Source: JAQXDR01 sp038138625 (GTDB taxonomy: Bacteria > Pseudomonadota > Alphaproteobacteria > Rhodobacterales > Rhodobacteraceae). From it: a stretch of 60,707 nucleotides of DNA. This document shows, piece by piece, positions 26,138 through 35,610 of the stretch (position 1 is its first letter; each line of letters opens with the position of its first letter). Location: assembly GCA_038138625.1 (NCBI GenBank), contig JAYQEA010000006.1, forward strand, positions 1 through 60,707, read 5' to 3'. The notes beneath the pieces were generated by a model. The model did no database searches. It was not told where the DNA came from and was given only the letters and a program-made list of their open reading frames with translations. The translations under genes and the position numbers were made by a program.

Positions 26138-26791
26138 TTATCCCTCCAGATGTGACCGCGCCTTGCGAAAATAGTCCCATCCCGTCACGGCTGTCAGCAG
26201 GGCCGCCACCCACAACAAGCCAACACCAAATCTCGCACTCCAGTGAAAACCCAATACTTTCCACCACAATCCCTGAGTGTCCTCAATGTCCCCGGCCCTA
26301 ATACTGGCGATTGTATCGCGGTCCATGCCATATGTAGACAAAACCAGATAGTGTTCAAAAAGTCCCTGAGCAAATAACACCGCGATGGCAGTCATTTGCA
26401 CCGCGGTCTTCCACTTTGCCAATCGGGTCACCTTGAGCGTTCCAGCAACGTCACCAAGAAACTCCCGCAAGCCGGAAACAAACATCTCTCGAAACAAGAT
26501 CACGATGACAGGCAGCAGGATCAAAGGGGCCAAGGATGACACATGCATCAAGGCTGCCAGAGCAATCACCACCATCGCTTTGTCCGCAATCGGGTCAAGC
26601 ATCGTGCCCATTTTTGACGTTTGGTTCCATGCCCGCGCCAGCGCCCCGTCCAGCCAATCTGTCAGAGCCGCACCTACAAAAAGGACAAGAGCCAGCCAAT
26701 CCGCAGTACCACGCGGCAACACAATAAAAACCAATGCCACGCCGGGGGCAGCAAATAGTCGAAACATGGTGAGCAAATTTGGCAAAGTCAT
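26138..26791 (-). CDS. pgsA: CDP-diacylglycerol--glycerol-3-phosphate 3-phosphatidyltransferase
   Basis: 217 residues, four to six membrane segments. The CDP-alcohol phosphatidyltransferase signature is complete: Asp45, Asp48-Gly, Ala-Arg 52-53, Gly62, Asp66, Asp70 (DWLDGALARA...MLDPIADK). It makes phosphatidylglycerol phosphate. ATG 26791 has AGGAAG 4 nt upstream. In many Rhodobacterales pgsA-moaD-moaE follow uvrC; here they follow recO by 43 bp. Confidence 0.94.
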   Translation of the reverse strand: MTLPNLLTMFRLFAAPGVALVFIVLPRGTADWLALVLFVGAALTDWLDGALARAWNQTSKMGTMLDPIADKAMVVIALAALMHVSSLAPLILLPVIVILFREMFVSGLREFLGDVAGTLKVTRLAKWKTAVQMTAIAVLFAQGLFEHYLVLSTYGMDRDTIASIRAGDIEDTQGLWWKVLGFHWSARFGVGLLWVAALLTAVTGWDYFRKARSHLEG

Positions 26792-26834
26792 GCTTCCTGT
26801 TACCTTGGATTGAGCAGTAGGGAAAGCCATCTGC

Positions 26835-27563
26835 TTACCCACAAAGCTTGGCAATGCGCGCAATCAGATTATCGCGAGCGGCTGGTAGATCACGCCCAGA
26901 TGCCAAAGCATAGCTAGCGTTACGCAAGAAATGGCCGGTCGTGCCCAAGGCAAGTGCTATTTCGGTGTTCGGGGCGTCACCATGTCCGCGCAAACATGCG
27001 GGTAAAGGCAAGAGCCGACCCGCCCAATCACCAGCACCTTCGGCGGTCACGGCGCGACCAGACCGGGGCGAGACATATTCCAAGCCATCCGTTCTTCCGG
27101 TGACGGCGCATGAGGTTAAATCAAGTGCAAATCCTATCTCGGAGAGAAGCGACATCTCCCAACGCAGATATGCCAGCGGCAAAAGATCCACCTGTGGCAA
27201 CAGATCCAGCAAGCGTTCGGTCTCGAGATATAGGTTTGGATATGGTTCTCGCTCAGGCAACATATATCGCACCATGCCGGTCACGGCATTGAGACCCGCC
27301 AGCGACAATCGGTCCTGCATCGCTTGCGCCGCACGTGCACGCTCGGGCTCGATCGTAAAACTGCCCAAGTGGTCTTCTAAACGGGCCCGCCATGTCACAG
27401 CCAGTTGCGCACCGGGCTGCAAATGCGGGGCAATCTTGCGACTGATCCCGCCGCGTACCACACCTGCGTGTCGTCCGCGCATTGGCGTAAAGACCTCAAC
27501 AATGGCCGAGGTCTCCCCATGCTGGCGTTGTGCCAGAACAATACCGGTATCCTGCCATTCCAT
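26835..27563 (-). CDS. recO: DNA repair protein RecO
   Basis: 242 residues. The N-terminal OB-fold starts MEWQDTGIVLAQRQHGETSAIVEVF, and the helical C-terminal part contains the RecO pattern RWEMSLLSEIGFALDLTSCAVTG split over the junction near residue 140. It loads RecA on SSB-coated DNA with RecR. It belongs to the long minus-strand housekeeping run. Confidence 0.94.
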   Translation of the reverse strand: MEWQDTGIVLAQRQHGETSAIVEVFTPMRGRHAGVVRGGISRKIAPHLQPGAQLAVTWRARLEDHLGSFTIEPERARAAQAMQDRLSLAGLNAVTGMVRYMLPEREPYPNLYLETERLLDLLPQVDLLPLAYLRWEMSLLSEIGFALDLTSCAVTGRTDGLEYVSPRSGRAVTAEGAGDWAGRLLPLPACLRGHGDAPNTEIALALGTTGHFLRNASYALASGRDLPAARDNLIARIAKLCG

Positions 27564-27684
27564 AACGCATTTTTTGACGCGTCATTCTGCGTCGTTCAAC
27601 CCCGATTCCAACCAGTGATCCATAATGCAGCCCAAAGGGACTACAGGCGTTAAGAATAACAGGCTGTTTTTCCCAAAAGCACTG

Positions 27685-28023
27685 TCAAACTTCAAAACCT
27701 TCCGACTCAAGCAGATGTCGTCCTGTTCGACTTTCTATTTCGACCACCCAGACATCACTGTCACGGGCGCGCTCTCTCGCAATGACGGCATCTACGTCAG
27801 GCTCGGGCCCTTCGAACGTGACCTGCCAAGAAAGCGACCCTGTTACCAGATCGTAGCGTCGTTGAAAGACCCGCGCCTTGCCATCCAACGTTGAAAGTTT
27901 AACCAGGATTGCACCCGCTGTGTCGTCCCCACGCGCCAAGACATAGACGGGGATCATTTCAAGCTGAAGACGTCGTAGATAGGCAGCAACCCAGATCCCC
28001 GACGCCAACCGTGGTTCAGGCAT
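27685..28023 (-). CDS. DUF1491 family protein
   Basis: 112 residues. MPEPRLASGIWVAAYLRRLQ and the C-terminal DVWVVEIESRTGRHLLESE match the alphaproteobacterial DUF1491 family, usually found between era and recO, as here. No function is known. The start overlaps the end of era in another frame; ATG 28029 two codons earlier is equally possible. Neither has a clear ribosome binding site, so coupling to era translation is likely. Confidence 0.85.
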   Translation of the reverse strand: MPEPRLASGIWVAAYLRRLQLEMIPVYVLARGDDTAGAILVKLSTLDGKARVFQRRYDLVTGSLSWQVTFEGPEPDVDAVIARERARDSDVWVVEIESRTGRHLLESEGFEV

Positions 28024-28924
28024 TGCCATCTTTAAAATCAAGACCCATTTGGGAGTACCGTTCCGCTTCTTCTTGCCATTTCTCGCGGACCTTGACCTGC
28101 AAAAAAAGATGAATTCGGCGGCCAAGAAATTCTTCTAGTTCGACCCGCGCGGTTTGGCCAACAGCTTTGATGGTCTCGCCCTTATTTCCCAGAACAATCC
28201 CTTTGTGTCCATCACGGCTGACATAGACCACTTGATCCACCCGCGCGCTGCCATCCTCACGTTCCTGCCAGCTTTCTGTTTCCACTGTCAGTTGGTAGGG
28301 GAGTTCCTGATGTAATCTCAAGGTCAACTTTTCCCTGGTTATCTCTGATGCAATCATGCGCATGGGCAAATCTGCAATCTGATCTTCGGGGTACAGCCAC
28401 GGTCCCTCGGGCAACTCGGTTGAAAGCCATTGGCGCAGATCATCAACGCCATAACCCTTTTCGGCGGAAATCATAAAGGTGTTGGAAAATGCATATCGAG
28501 CGTTCAGATCCTCGGACAACGCCAATAGAACCTCGGCCTTGACCCGATCAATTTTGTTGATCGCCAAAGCTACGGTGCGTCCCTGGGCAATTTCGGTCAA
28601 GCCTTCAAGAATACGTTCCACGCCTTCTGTCACGCCACGGTGTGCCTCGATCAAAAGAACGATAATGTCTGCATCAGCTGCACCGCCCCATGCAGCAGCC
28701 ACCATTGCGCGATCCAGCCGACGTCTTGGACGAAACAAACCTGGCGTATCGACAAAAACAAGCTGGGCATTCCCGTGCATAGCAACACCCCGAATTCGCG
28801 TGCGGGTTGTCTGCACTTTGTGAGTGACAATCGACACCTTGGCGCCAACCATGCGGTTGGTCAGGGTTGATTTGCCTGCGTTTGGCTCTCCGATCAGAGC
28901 GATAAATCCGGCACGGGTTGTCAT
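28016..28924 (-). CDS. era: GTPase Era
   Basis: 302 residues. The GTPase domain has the P-loop GEPNAGKST (12-20), switch region DTPGLFRP and NKID. The C-terminal KH domain includes the strand GHKGIVLGNKGETIKAVG. Era binds 16S rRNA and matures the 30S subunit. ATG 28924 is preceded by AAAGGA at 6 nt. It follows rnc by 158 bp, and the two act on the same rRNA processing pathway. Confidence 0.96.
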   Translation of the reverse strand: MTTRAGFIALIGEPNAGKSTLTNRMVGAKVSIVTHKVQTTRTRIRGVAMHGNAQLVFVDTPGLFRPRRRLDRAMVAAAWGGAADADIIVLLIEAHRGVTEGVERILEGLTEIAQGRTVALAINKIDRVKAEVLLALSEDLNARYAFSNTFMISAEKGYGVDDLRQWLSTELPEGPWLYPEDQIADLPMRMIASEITREKLTLRLHQELPYQLTVETESWQEREDGSARVDQVVYVSRDGHKGIVLGNKGETIKAVGQTARVELEEFLGRRIHLFLQVKVREKWQEEAERYSQMGLDFKDGNA

Positions 28925-29082
28925 AAGCAATCCTTTGGAGGTGAAGGTGAGCGGTCTACACGGATTATGCGTGACCTGCCAGAGGGGTTTGGCGCCGTCG
29001 CGGTCATCGTGGTTTGGTGCCATATACGATTAATTTAGAGACGGTGACCACCACCAATGGGCAACGACCGGCAGTCATGGAC

Positions 29083-29766
29083 CTATTTGTGCGTAACGTC
29101 AGATAATAACACGGCTGCTGCGGCGTGCACTGCCTTCCGCTTGTTGCCCGCAGACGCAGTTCCGGTATCGCCTGTGCTCAGCGCGACTTGGATAGTAAAC
29201 TGCGGTGCATGGTCCGGGCCAGAACGTTCCAACAACTTGTAAGAGGGTAACGCAAGACCCCGTGCCTGTGCCCATTCTTGCAGCGAGGTTTTGGCATCAC
29301 GGGCATCGTCTTCGACGCGATCAATCCGATCTCCCCAGAGACGCAGTATCATAGTACGTGCTGCCTCAAACCCAGCATCTTTGTAAACCGCGGCGATCAC
29401 GGCCTCCATCCCGTCCCCCAAAAGAGCCATCTTGCGCCGCCCCCCAGATAACATCTCGGACCTGCCAAGACGAAGGGCAGCGCCAAGGTCGACCTGTCGG
29501 GCCACATCAGCGCAGGTTTCCTTGCGGACCAAAGCGTTGAACCGCGGCGCCAGTTGTCCCTCGCTGGCTGATGTATCCGCAAGCGTCAGTGCCTCGGCCA
29601 TAACCAGACCCAAGACGCGGTCCCCCAAAAATTCCAGCCTTTGATTATCTGATCTCGTAGGTGAGGACATCGAACTGTGCGTCACAGCCTGCGACAGCAG
29701 ACTCAGGTCCGAAAACCTATGCCCAAGACGGTCTTCCAGATCTGCAAGAGCCTGCGTTCGTTTCAC
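29083..29766 (-). CDS. rnc: Ribonuclease III
   Basis: 227 residues. The catalytic signature NQRLEFLGDRVLGLV (41-54) supplies Glu and Asp ligands for Mg2+, and the dsRNA-binding domain covers about 155-225. It processes rRNA precursors and double-stranded RNA. The GTG start overlaps the lepB stop (GTGA), so lepB and rnc are translationally coupled. Confidence 0.96.
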   Translation of the reverse strand: MKRTQALADLEDRLGHRFSDLSLLSQAVTHSSMSSPTRSDNQRLEFLGDRVLGLVMAEALTLADTSASEGQLAPRFNALVRKETCADVARQVDLGAALRLGRSEMLSGGRRKMALLGDGMEAVIAAVYKDAGFEAARTMILRLWGDRIDRVEDDARDAKTSLQEWAQARGLALPSYKLLERSGPDHAPQFTIQVALSTGDTGTASAGNKRKAVHAAAAVLLSDVTHK

Positions 29767-30593
29767 TCGACAGCCTTAAAGAAACGGTCCCCACGCCACG
29801 TCCAGAAAAAGAACATCGATCGACCGGCAGAAGAAAACATAATGCGATCCGCGCGACCGACCAAGTTTTCGTAAGGAACAAATCCAACACCACCAACGGT
29901 TTGAGGCATACGACTGTCACTACTGTTGTCGCGGTTATCACCCATCATGAAATAATGACCCTGCGGCACCGTATAAACAGGGGTCCTGTCAGATCCCTGC
30001 ATCCCAATATTTAGGATTGAGTGGCTTTTGCCGCCGGGCAAGTACTCAGTATATCGTGATTTGGTACATAAGGCGCCCTCGCCAACAGGACTGTTTTCAC
30101 ATCTGGGTCGCAGACCTTGTGGTCCCTGTAGCCCTGCAATCTCGTCAAAGGTACCGTTTGGCTGTACGTCAACTGCGGTACCATTGATGTGAACAATTCC
30201 GTCTTTGAGCTGAACTGTATCTCCGGGCAGTCCGATCACACGCTTGATAAAATCACGACCGGTCACAGGATGGCGAAATACGGCCACGTCCCCACGATCT
30301 GGTTCGCTTCCAAATAAACGGCTGTTCTCGCGGTCAAATATACCACAAACATCATCAGCACCGATATCAATGCCAAGACCTGGCCAGTATATCGACGGAC
30401 AAGAGGCGTAAGAATACCCATAGGACATTTTGTTCACGAACAAAAAATCACCAATCAACAGCGTATCTTTCATGGACCCAGAGGGGATCCAGAATGGCTG
30501 GAACAGCAATGTTCGGAATACGCCTGCAATCAGTAACGCATAAACGATTGTCTTTATGGCCTCCCAGGTGTCATTCTTTTTCTGGCCAGCCAT
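29763..30593 (-). CDS. lepB: Signal peptidase I
   Basis: 276 residues. One N-terminal membrane anchor (about 14-32) precedes the catalytic Ser40 (PSGSMKDT); Lys117 (DFIKRV) is the general base. GDNRDNSSDSR near the C-terminal third is the family box. It removes signal peptides of secreted proteins. The start has GAGG 9 nt upstream. Confidence 0.96.
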   Translation of the reverse strand: MAGQKKNDTWEAIKTIVYALLIAGVFRTLLFQPFWIPSGSMKDTLLIGDFLFVNKMSYGYSYASCPSIYWPGLGIDIGADDVCGIFDRENSRLFGSEPDRGDVAVFRHPVTGRDFIKRVIGLPGDTVQLKDGIVHINGTAVDVQPNGTFDEIAGLQGPQGLRPRCENSPVGEGALCTKSRYTEYLPGGKSHSILNIGMQGSDRTPVYTVPQGHYFMMGDNRDNSSDSRMPQTVGGVGFVPYENLVGRADRIMFSSAGRSMFFFWTWRGDRFFKAVE

Positions 30594-30710
30594 GTTAACG
30601 TCCTCGTGTTATAAACAGGTCGGATATGCGATCCGGAGTGGGGAGTGTCAAGACGCCGCCAAGAATGCGAGACCAACGTTTTTGTCAGAATGTATTGCCA
30701 AGAGCTGCAT

Positions 30711-31772
30711 TCACAGCCCTTCGACAGCAACGACTGATCCATCATAAATAAGCATATTTGCCCAGCCTCCACGCCCCAAGCGTTCATAAAGGCTCAGAAA
30801 TACACCGTCCCGTTGAAATTTGCGCAGGCTTCTTCCACAGGGTTCCCGGTGCTCGACACCACATTGCTCAGCCTTGAGGATTTCATAAGCCTTATCAGTT
30901 TCAGAAAAAGGTTTGGAGCGTTCTGGTAACAGATAACGTACCTGCTCATGCAACCCAAAGTTCCCGAACATGGCCAATGCTGCCCATATTTGACGCGGAC
31001 AGCCGTCCCCAAAACCGGTGACATACATGAGACGGGGTTCAGCCTGACCCGGCACAGTGTCATAGACCGCATACCGTGTACGGCCATTTTCCGGATACCG
31101 TGCCACTTGTTGTCCCATTGCGCGCCTTGGCAAACCGCAGACGGGTAACATCTCGCCAAAGCCCGGCAGAACAATCGTATCCGCTTTTGGCGGCATGCTC
31201 TCAGGTGGTGTATCCGGATCGGTCAACGCGGCAACTTCGGTTTCTTCTGTTTCGGTACGACCTTGGGTTAAACGTGCAAAAAATCCCAACTTTACGGGCT
31301 CTGTTACCGGCTCCTTGCCAGGATCGCTTGCGGGGTCGGTTGTGACGCCGTCCTCAACAGACATACCGGCAGTGTCCGCTACAGCGGGTTGAGGGCCGTC
31401 GACGCCACTGGCGTCTCTACTTGCCTCAATCTCGGCCGCACGCTGGGCAAGCCGCGCAAAAAAACCTGACGAGGCTTCATTATCAGTAGCGGGGTCTGAC
31501 GCGTCCGGAGCGGCAATGACTTCTTTGGATTGCCCACGTGCATAGGGACGCAGCATGCCTTCGGGCAACGGCGTTTCAGGATAGACACGCGAAAAAAGAC
31601 CCCCAAAAGGGGCCGGTGCGGGGTCTGCCAAAAGCGCATTGCTCGTGTCAGAGCCCGAAGGTTGTCGGGGGCCGTCAGACGTCTCGACTGTGGATTGGCA
31701 GGCAGAAAGCAGACTGCAAACGCCCAAAACGCCCAGCCAACGTTGTGAAATATAAACCAAATACCCAACCAT
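30711..31772 (-). CDS. Lipoprotein of unknown function with repeated GFFARL motifs
   Basis: 353 residues from ATG 31772. The signal peptide ends in the lipobox LLSAC, so Cys25 is lipidated. Residues 30-195 are acidic, proline/alanine-rich and probably disordered, with three short hydrophobic motifs: GLFSRV (58-63), GFFARL (103-108) and GFFARL (163-168). A folded C-terminal domain follows (MLPVCGLPRRAMG, VTGFGDGCPRQIWAAL, four or more cysteines). I recognise no family. It lies between dnaE and lepB in a conserved run. The start has no clear ribosome binding site. Confidence 0.75.
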   Translation of the reverse strand: MVGYLVYISQRWLGVLGVCSLLSACQSTVETSDGPRQPSGSDTSNALLADPAPAPFGGLFSRVYPETPLPEGMLRPYARGQSKEVIAAPDASDPATDNEASSGFFARLAQRAAEIEASRDASGVDGPQPAVADTAGMSVEDGVTTDPASDPGKEPVTEPVKLGFFARLTQGRTETEETEVAALTDPDTPPESMPPKADTIVLPGFGEMLPVCGLPRRAMGQQVARYPENGRTRYAVYDTVPGQAEPRLMYVTGFGDGCPRQIWAALAMFGNFGLHEQVRYLLPERSKPFSETDKAYEILKAEQCGVEHREPCGRSLRKFQRDGVFLSLYERLGRGGWANMLIYDGSVVAVEGL

Positions 31773-31827
31773 GGTGAGCGGTGGATAACAAAAAAACAAC
31801 CTGTGGAAAACTAATTTCTTACACCTG

Positions 31828-34800
31828 TCAGAATTCTTCTACAGCAAGCACCCCAGCCAGTGATTTGACTGCCCCGCGAATTTCCGGAGTAACCGGAAAA
31901 TCCTGCTTAAGATCGACCTCTACCTCACCCGGTAGGCCCGAATGGCTGAGGCAGAGATGTACCGGGCCTTTCGGAGCAGATGGTACCTGCTCCGTCGCTC
32001 TGTTCAGCACCGTGGCAATCTGGCTCAGTGCTGAGGCATCCTCGAGATGGATCCGCAAACCAACCGCACCTGCTCCGGCGACCTTTTCATCTGCCAGATC
32101 TACGCCCCTCGCCAAAAGCTTTAGCTGATCAGACTCCATCGTGGCTTCGACCGTGACCACAACCTTGGTTCCTGGCTCTAATAGATGTCTATTTTTTTCA
32201 AGCGCTTCGGAAAATATGGTGACTTCGTACGCGCCGGTCGGGTCTGACAACTGGGCAAACGCAAACCGATTGCCACGTGCCGATTTACGTTCTTGGCGTC
32301 CTGCAACGACACCTGCAAGTTTGGCAATATGAGGACCATCGGCGGCGCGGGCTTCTACTTCATCCAGCGTTTTTACGTCCTTGCGGCGCAGGGCTGTCAT
32401 GTAGTCATCAAGTGGATGGCCAGAGAGATAAAAGCCGACAGCTGTAAATTCTTCGGAAAGACGTTCGGCAGGCAGCCAGTTTTCGACCGGACTAAGCCGC
32501 GGCTCTGGCAGATCATCGCCAGCCTCCCCGAAAAGAGACACCTGATTGCTGGCACGTTGCTCATGTACTGCTGCTGAATAGGCGGTCAACGCATCAAGGC
32601 TATCAAAAACCCTGCGCCGATTTCGATCCAAAACATCAAAAGCGCCAGCGCGCGCCAGCATCTCTAATGGGCGTTTGCTGATCCGTTTCATATCTACCCG
32701 GCGCGCAAAATCGAAGATGTTGACAAAATCTCCAGCCTCACGTGCCTTGGTAATCAATTGCATTGCATCGACACCAACATTTTTGAGTGCCCCCAAAGCG
32801 TACACAAGGCATCCGTCAACCACATCAAATGTGGCCTGTGACCGGTTCACGCAGGGCGGCACGACGTCCAGGCCCAGTCCTTTGCGGGCCTCTTCGAAAT
32901 AGACAGCCAGCTTATCGGTCAAATGGAGATCACAGTTCATCACACCTGCCATAAATTCAACCGGGTGATTGGCCTTGAGCCAGGCTGTCTGATAGCTCAC
33001 AACCGCATAGGCAGCGGCGTGTGATTTGTTGAATCCATAGTTGGCGAATTTTTCAAGCAGGTCAAAGACCTCGCTGGCCTTCTTTGCGTCCACACCGTTT
33101 TCCAAAGCGCCCTTTTCAAATTTGGGACGTTCTGCATCCATGGCTTCTTTGATCTTTTTACCCATCGCGCGGCGCAACAGGTCGGCCCCACCAAGACTGT
33201 AACCCGCCATGACCTGTGCGATCTGCATCACTTGTTCTTGATAGACGATGATGCCTTGGGTTTCTTCCAAGATGTGGTCAATCAAGGGATGAACAGATTG
33301 AATTTCCCTGAGACCATTCTTGACCTCACAATACGTGGGAATGTTTTCCATCGGGCCCGGACGGTAGAGCGCGACCAGCGCCACGATGTCTTCAATACAG
33401 GTGGGCTTCATACGCTTGAGCGCATCCATCATTCCCGAACTTTCCACCTGAAACACAGCCACAGTTTTCGCTGCGGCATAAAGCTGGTAGCTCGCCTCAT
33501 CGTCCAGAGGGATCGCATTGATCTGGTTGTCTGCGCCGGATGCCGGTTGATACAGCTGGGTGCCGTCGGCCGCCACGTGAAGCGGCCGACCTGATTTCAG
33601 AATCAGATCCATTGCGTTCTGAATAACCGTCAATGTTTTCAGACCCAAAAAATCGAACTTGACCAACCCGGCTTGTTCGACCCACTTCATATTGAATTGG
33701 GTCGCAGGCATGTCTGATCGGGGATCTTGATAAAGAGGGACCAGCCTGTCTGTGGGTCGATCAGCAATCACAACGCCCGCCGCATGGGTGGACGCATTAC
33801 GCAGAAGTCCTTCGACTTGTTGACCGTAAGTTAGAAGACGATCGACGACCTCCTCATTCTTGGCCTCTTCGGCCAGTCGTGGTTCGTCTTTCAGGGCTTT
33901 TTCAATGCTGACAGGTTTGACACCTTCGACCGGAATCATCTTGGACAGCCGGTCAACCTGACCATAGGGCATTTGAAGTACCCGACCGACATCGCGAATA
34001 GCAGCTTTGGACAACAGCGCACCAAACGTGATGATTTGCGCGACCTTATCAGAACCGTATTTGTCCTGCACATACCGGATAACTTCTTCGCGCCGGTCCA
34101 TGCAAAAATCGATATCAAAATCCGGCATGCTGACACGTTCAGGATTCAAGAAACGTTCAAACAAAAGATTGTAGCGTAGTGGATCAAGATCCGTGATCGT
34201 CAATGCATAGGCCACCAGACTACCAGCCCCGGATCCACGGCCGGGCCCGACAGGGATTTCATGATCTTTCGCCCATTGAATAAAATCTGCAACGATTAAA
34301 AAATATCCCGGAAATCCCATATTTTCTATGATGCCCAGTTCAAAATCCAAACGATCTTGATATTCTTTAAGGCTGACCGCATGGGGAATAACTGCAAGCC
34401 GTTTTTGCAATCCATCATTTGCCATGCGCCGCAGTTCTGCGACTTCATCATCTGCAAATTTGGGCAGAATTGGATCTCTGCGATACGCCATAAAGGCACA
34501 TCGCCTTGCAATTTCCACAGTATTCTCGATCGCCTCTGGAAGATCAGCAAAAAGCGTCACCATTTCCTGAGGACTTTTCAAATAGTGCTGGTTGGTCAGG
34601 CGCCGCCGCGGGTGTTGCTGATCGACGTAGGCGCCCTCGGCGATACAGATCAATGCATCATGCGCCTCGAACATCTCGGCTTTTGGGAAATAGACATCGT
34701 TGGTGGCCACCAAAGGTAGGTCCATGGCATAGGCCATTTCTACAAATCCGCGCTCGGTCAATTTTTCAGCTTCTGGCGTACCGCCTTCCCCGGGGTGGCG

Positions 34801-35328
34801 TTGCAGCTCTACATAGAGCCTGTCACCATAAATCCGCGACAACTGAGACATAAGGGTTTGTGCTTTGGACGATTGGCCTGTTTGCAACAGCCGCCCCACG
34901 GGGCCATCAGGTCCACCCGTGAGGCAGATAACGTCAGTGGCAAATTCCCCCAGTTCTGGAAGGGTCACATGCGGAAGAGCCCTGTCCTTTCGCAGATAAA
35001 GGCAACTGTTCAACCGCATCAAGGCCTCGTATCCGGCTTCGGATTGGGCCAACAAGACGATAGGCGCAGGTGGCTTGGGCTGCTGTCCGGGATCGGCCTC
35101 TATATATTGCAGATCAAACTGGCATCCGATGATTGGCTGTACCCCCGCCGCCGCTGCGGAAACCGAAAATTCCAACGCTGCAAACAGATTGTTGCTGTCT
35201 GTGACGGCGACCGCGGGCATATCATATCCGGCAATCAAACCGGGCAATTTTTTCAAACGAACCGCACCCTCCAAAAGAGAGTATTCGGTATGCAGGCGTA
35301 GATGAACAAAACTGGCAGATTGGGTCAT
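31828..35328 (-). CDS. dnaE: DNA polymerase III alpha subunit
   Basis: 1166 residues, the replicative polymerase. Order of domains: PHP (starting FVHLRLHTEYSLLEGAV), palm with GPGRGSGAGS (361-370), catalytic PDFDIDF (402-408; Asp403, Asp405) and Asp559 (KFDFLGL), fingers, tandem HhH, OB fold and tau-binding C-terminus. It heads the minus-strand run leading to moaE. xdhA is divergent across 282 bp. Confidence 0.97.
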   Translation of the reverse strand: MTQSASFVHLRLHTEYSLLEGAVRLKKLPGLIAGYDMPAVAVTDSNNLFAALEFSVSAAAAGVQPIIGCQFDLQYIEADPGQQPKPPAPIVLLAQSEAGYEALMRLNSCLYLRKDRALPHVTLPELGEFATDVICLTGGPDGPVGRLLQTGQSSKAQTLMSQLSRIYGDRLYVELQRHPGEGGTPEAEKLTERGFVEMAYAMDLPLVATNDVYFPKAEMFEAHDALICIAEGAYVDQQHPRRRLTNQHYLKSPQEMVTLFADLPEAIENTVEIARRCAFMAYRRDPILPKFADDEVAELRRMANDGLQKRLAVIPHAVSLKEYQDRLDFELGIIENMGFPGYFLIVADFIQWAKDHEIPVGPGRGSGAGSLVAYALTITDLDPLRYNLLFERFLNPERVSMPDFDIDFCMDRREEVIRYVQDKYGSDKVAQIITFGALLSKAAIRDVGRVLQMPYGQVDRLSKMIPVEGVKPVSIEKALKDEPRLAEEAKNEEVVDRLLTYGQQVEGLLRNASTHAAGVVIADRPTDRLVPLYQDPRSDMPATQFNMKWVEQAGLVKFDFLGLKTLTVIQNAMDLILKSGRPLHVAADGTQLYQPASGADNQINAIPLDDEASYQLYAAAKTVAVFQVESSGMMDALKRMKPTCIEDIVALVALYRPGPMENIPTYCEVKNGLREIQSVHPLIDHILEETQGIIVYQEQVMQIAQVMAGYSLGGADLLRRAMGKKIKEAMDAERPKFEKGALENGVDAKKASEVFDLLEKFANYGFNKSHAAAYAVVSYQTAWLKANHPVEFMAGVMNCDLHLTDKLAVYFEEARKGLGLDVVPPCVNRSQATFDVVDGCLVYALGALKNVGVDAMQLITKAREAGDFVNIFDFARRVDMKRISKRPLEMLARAGAFDVLDRNRRRVFDSLDALTAYSAAVHEQRASNQVSLFGEAGDDLPEPRLSPVENWLPAERLSEEFTAVGFYLSGHPLDDYMTALRRKDVKTLDEVEARAADGPHIAKLAGVVAGRQERKSARGNRFAFAQLSDPTGAYEVTIFSEALEKNRHLLEPGTKVVVTVEATMESDQLKLLARGVDLADEKVAGAGAVGLRIHLEDASALSQIATVLNRATEQVPSAPKGPVHLCLSHSGLPGEVEVDLKQDFPVTPEIRGAVKSLAGVLAVEEF

Positions 35329-35610
35329 ACCGCGATCCTAGTCGCGCCGCAGCACCACGGAAAGCCCAAATAGAACAGTTACGAGGCGATATGGCAAAGA
35401 TACGCAGAATGGTTGCAGCAATCTGGTGATTAAATGAAATCTGACCACGAAAGAATGAGTTTGAAGTATCGGAATCAAAACCACCCAGCTAGGTTTTGCT
35501 TGCCAAATCAGCGTACAGAGCAATAACGTGTCGTGGTCGGGTGTGCCTTCTACGCCGCATCGAGGGCACGACACAGGTATCAATCTTGGTAACGCGGCAG
35601 GTTTTGACAC

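Noticed and set aside
35329..35610. Purine riboswitch upstream of xdhA
   Set aside because: I could not find the three-stem junction or its conserved loops.
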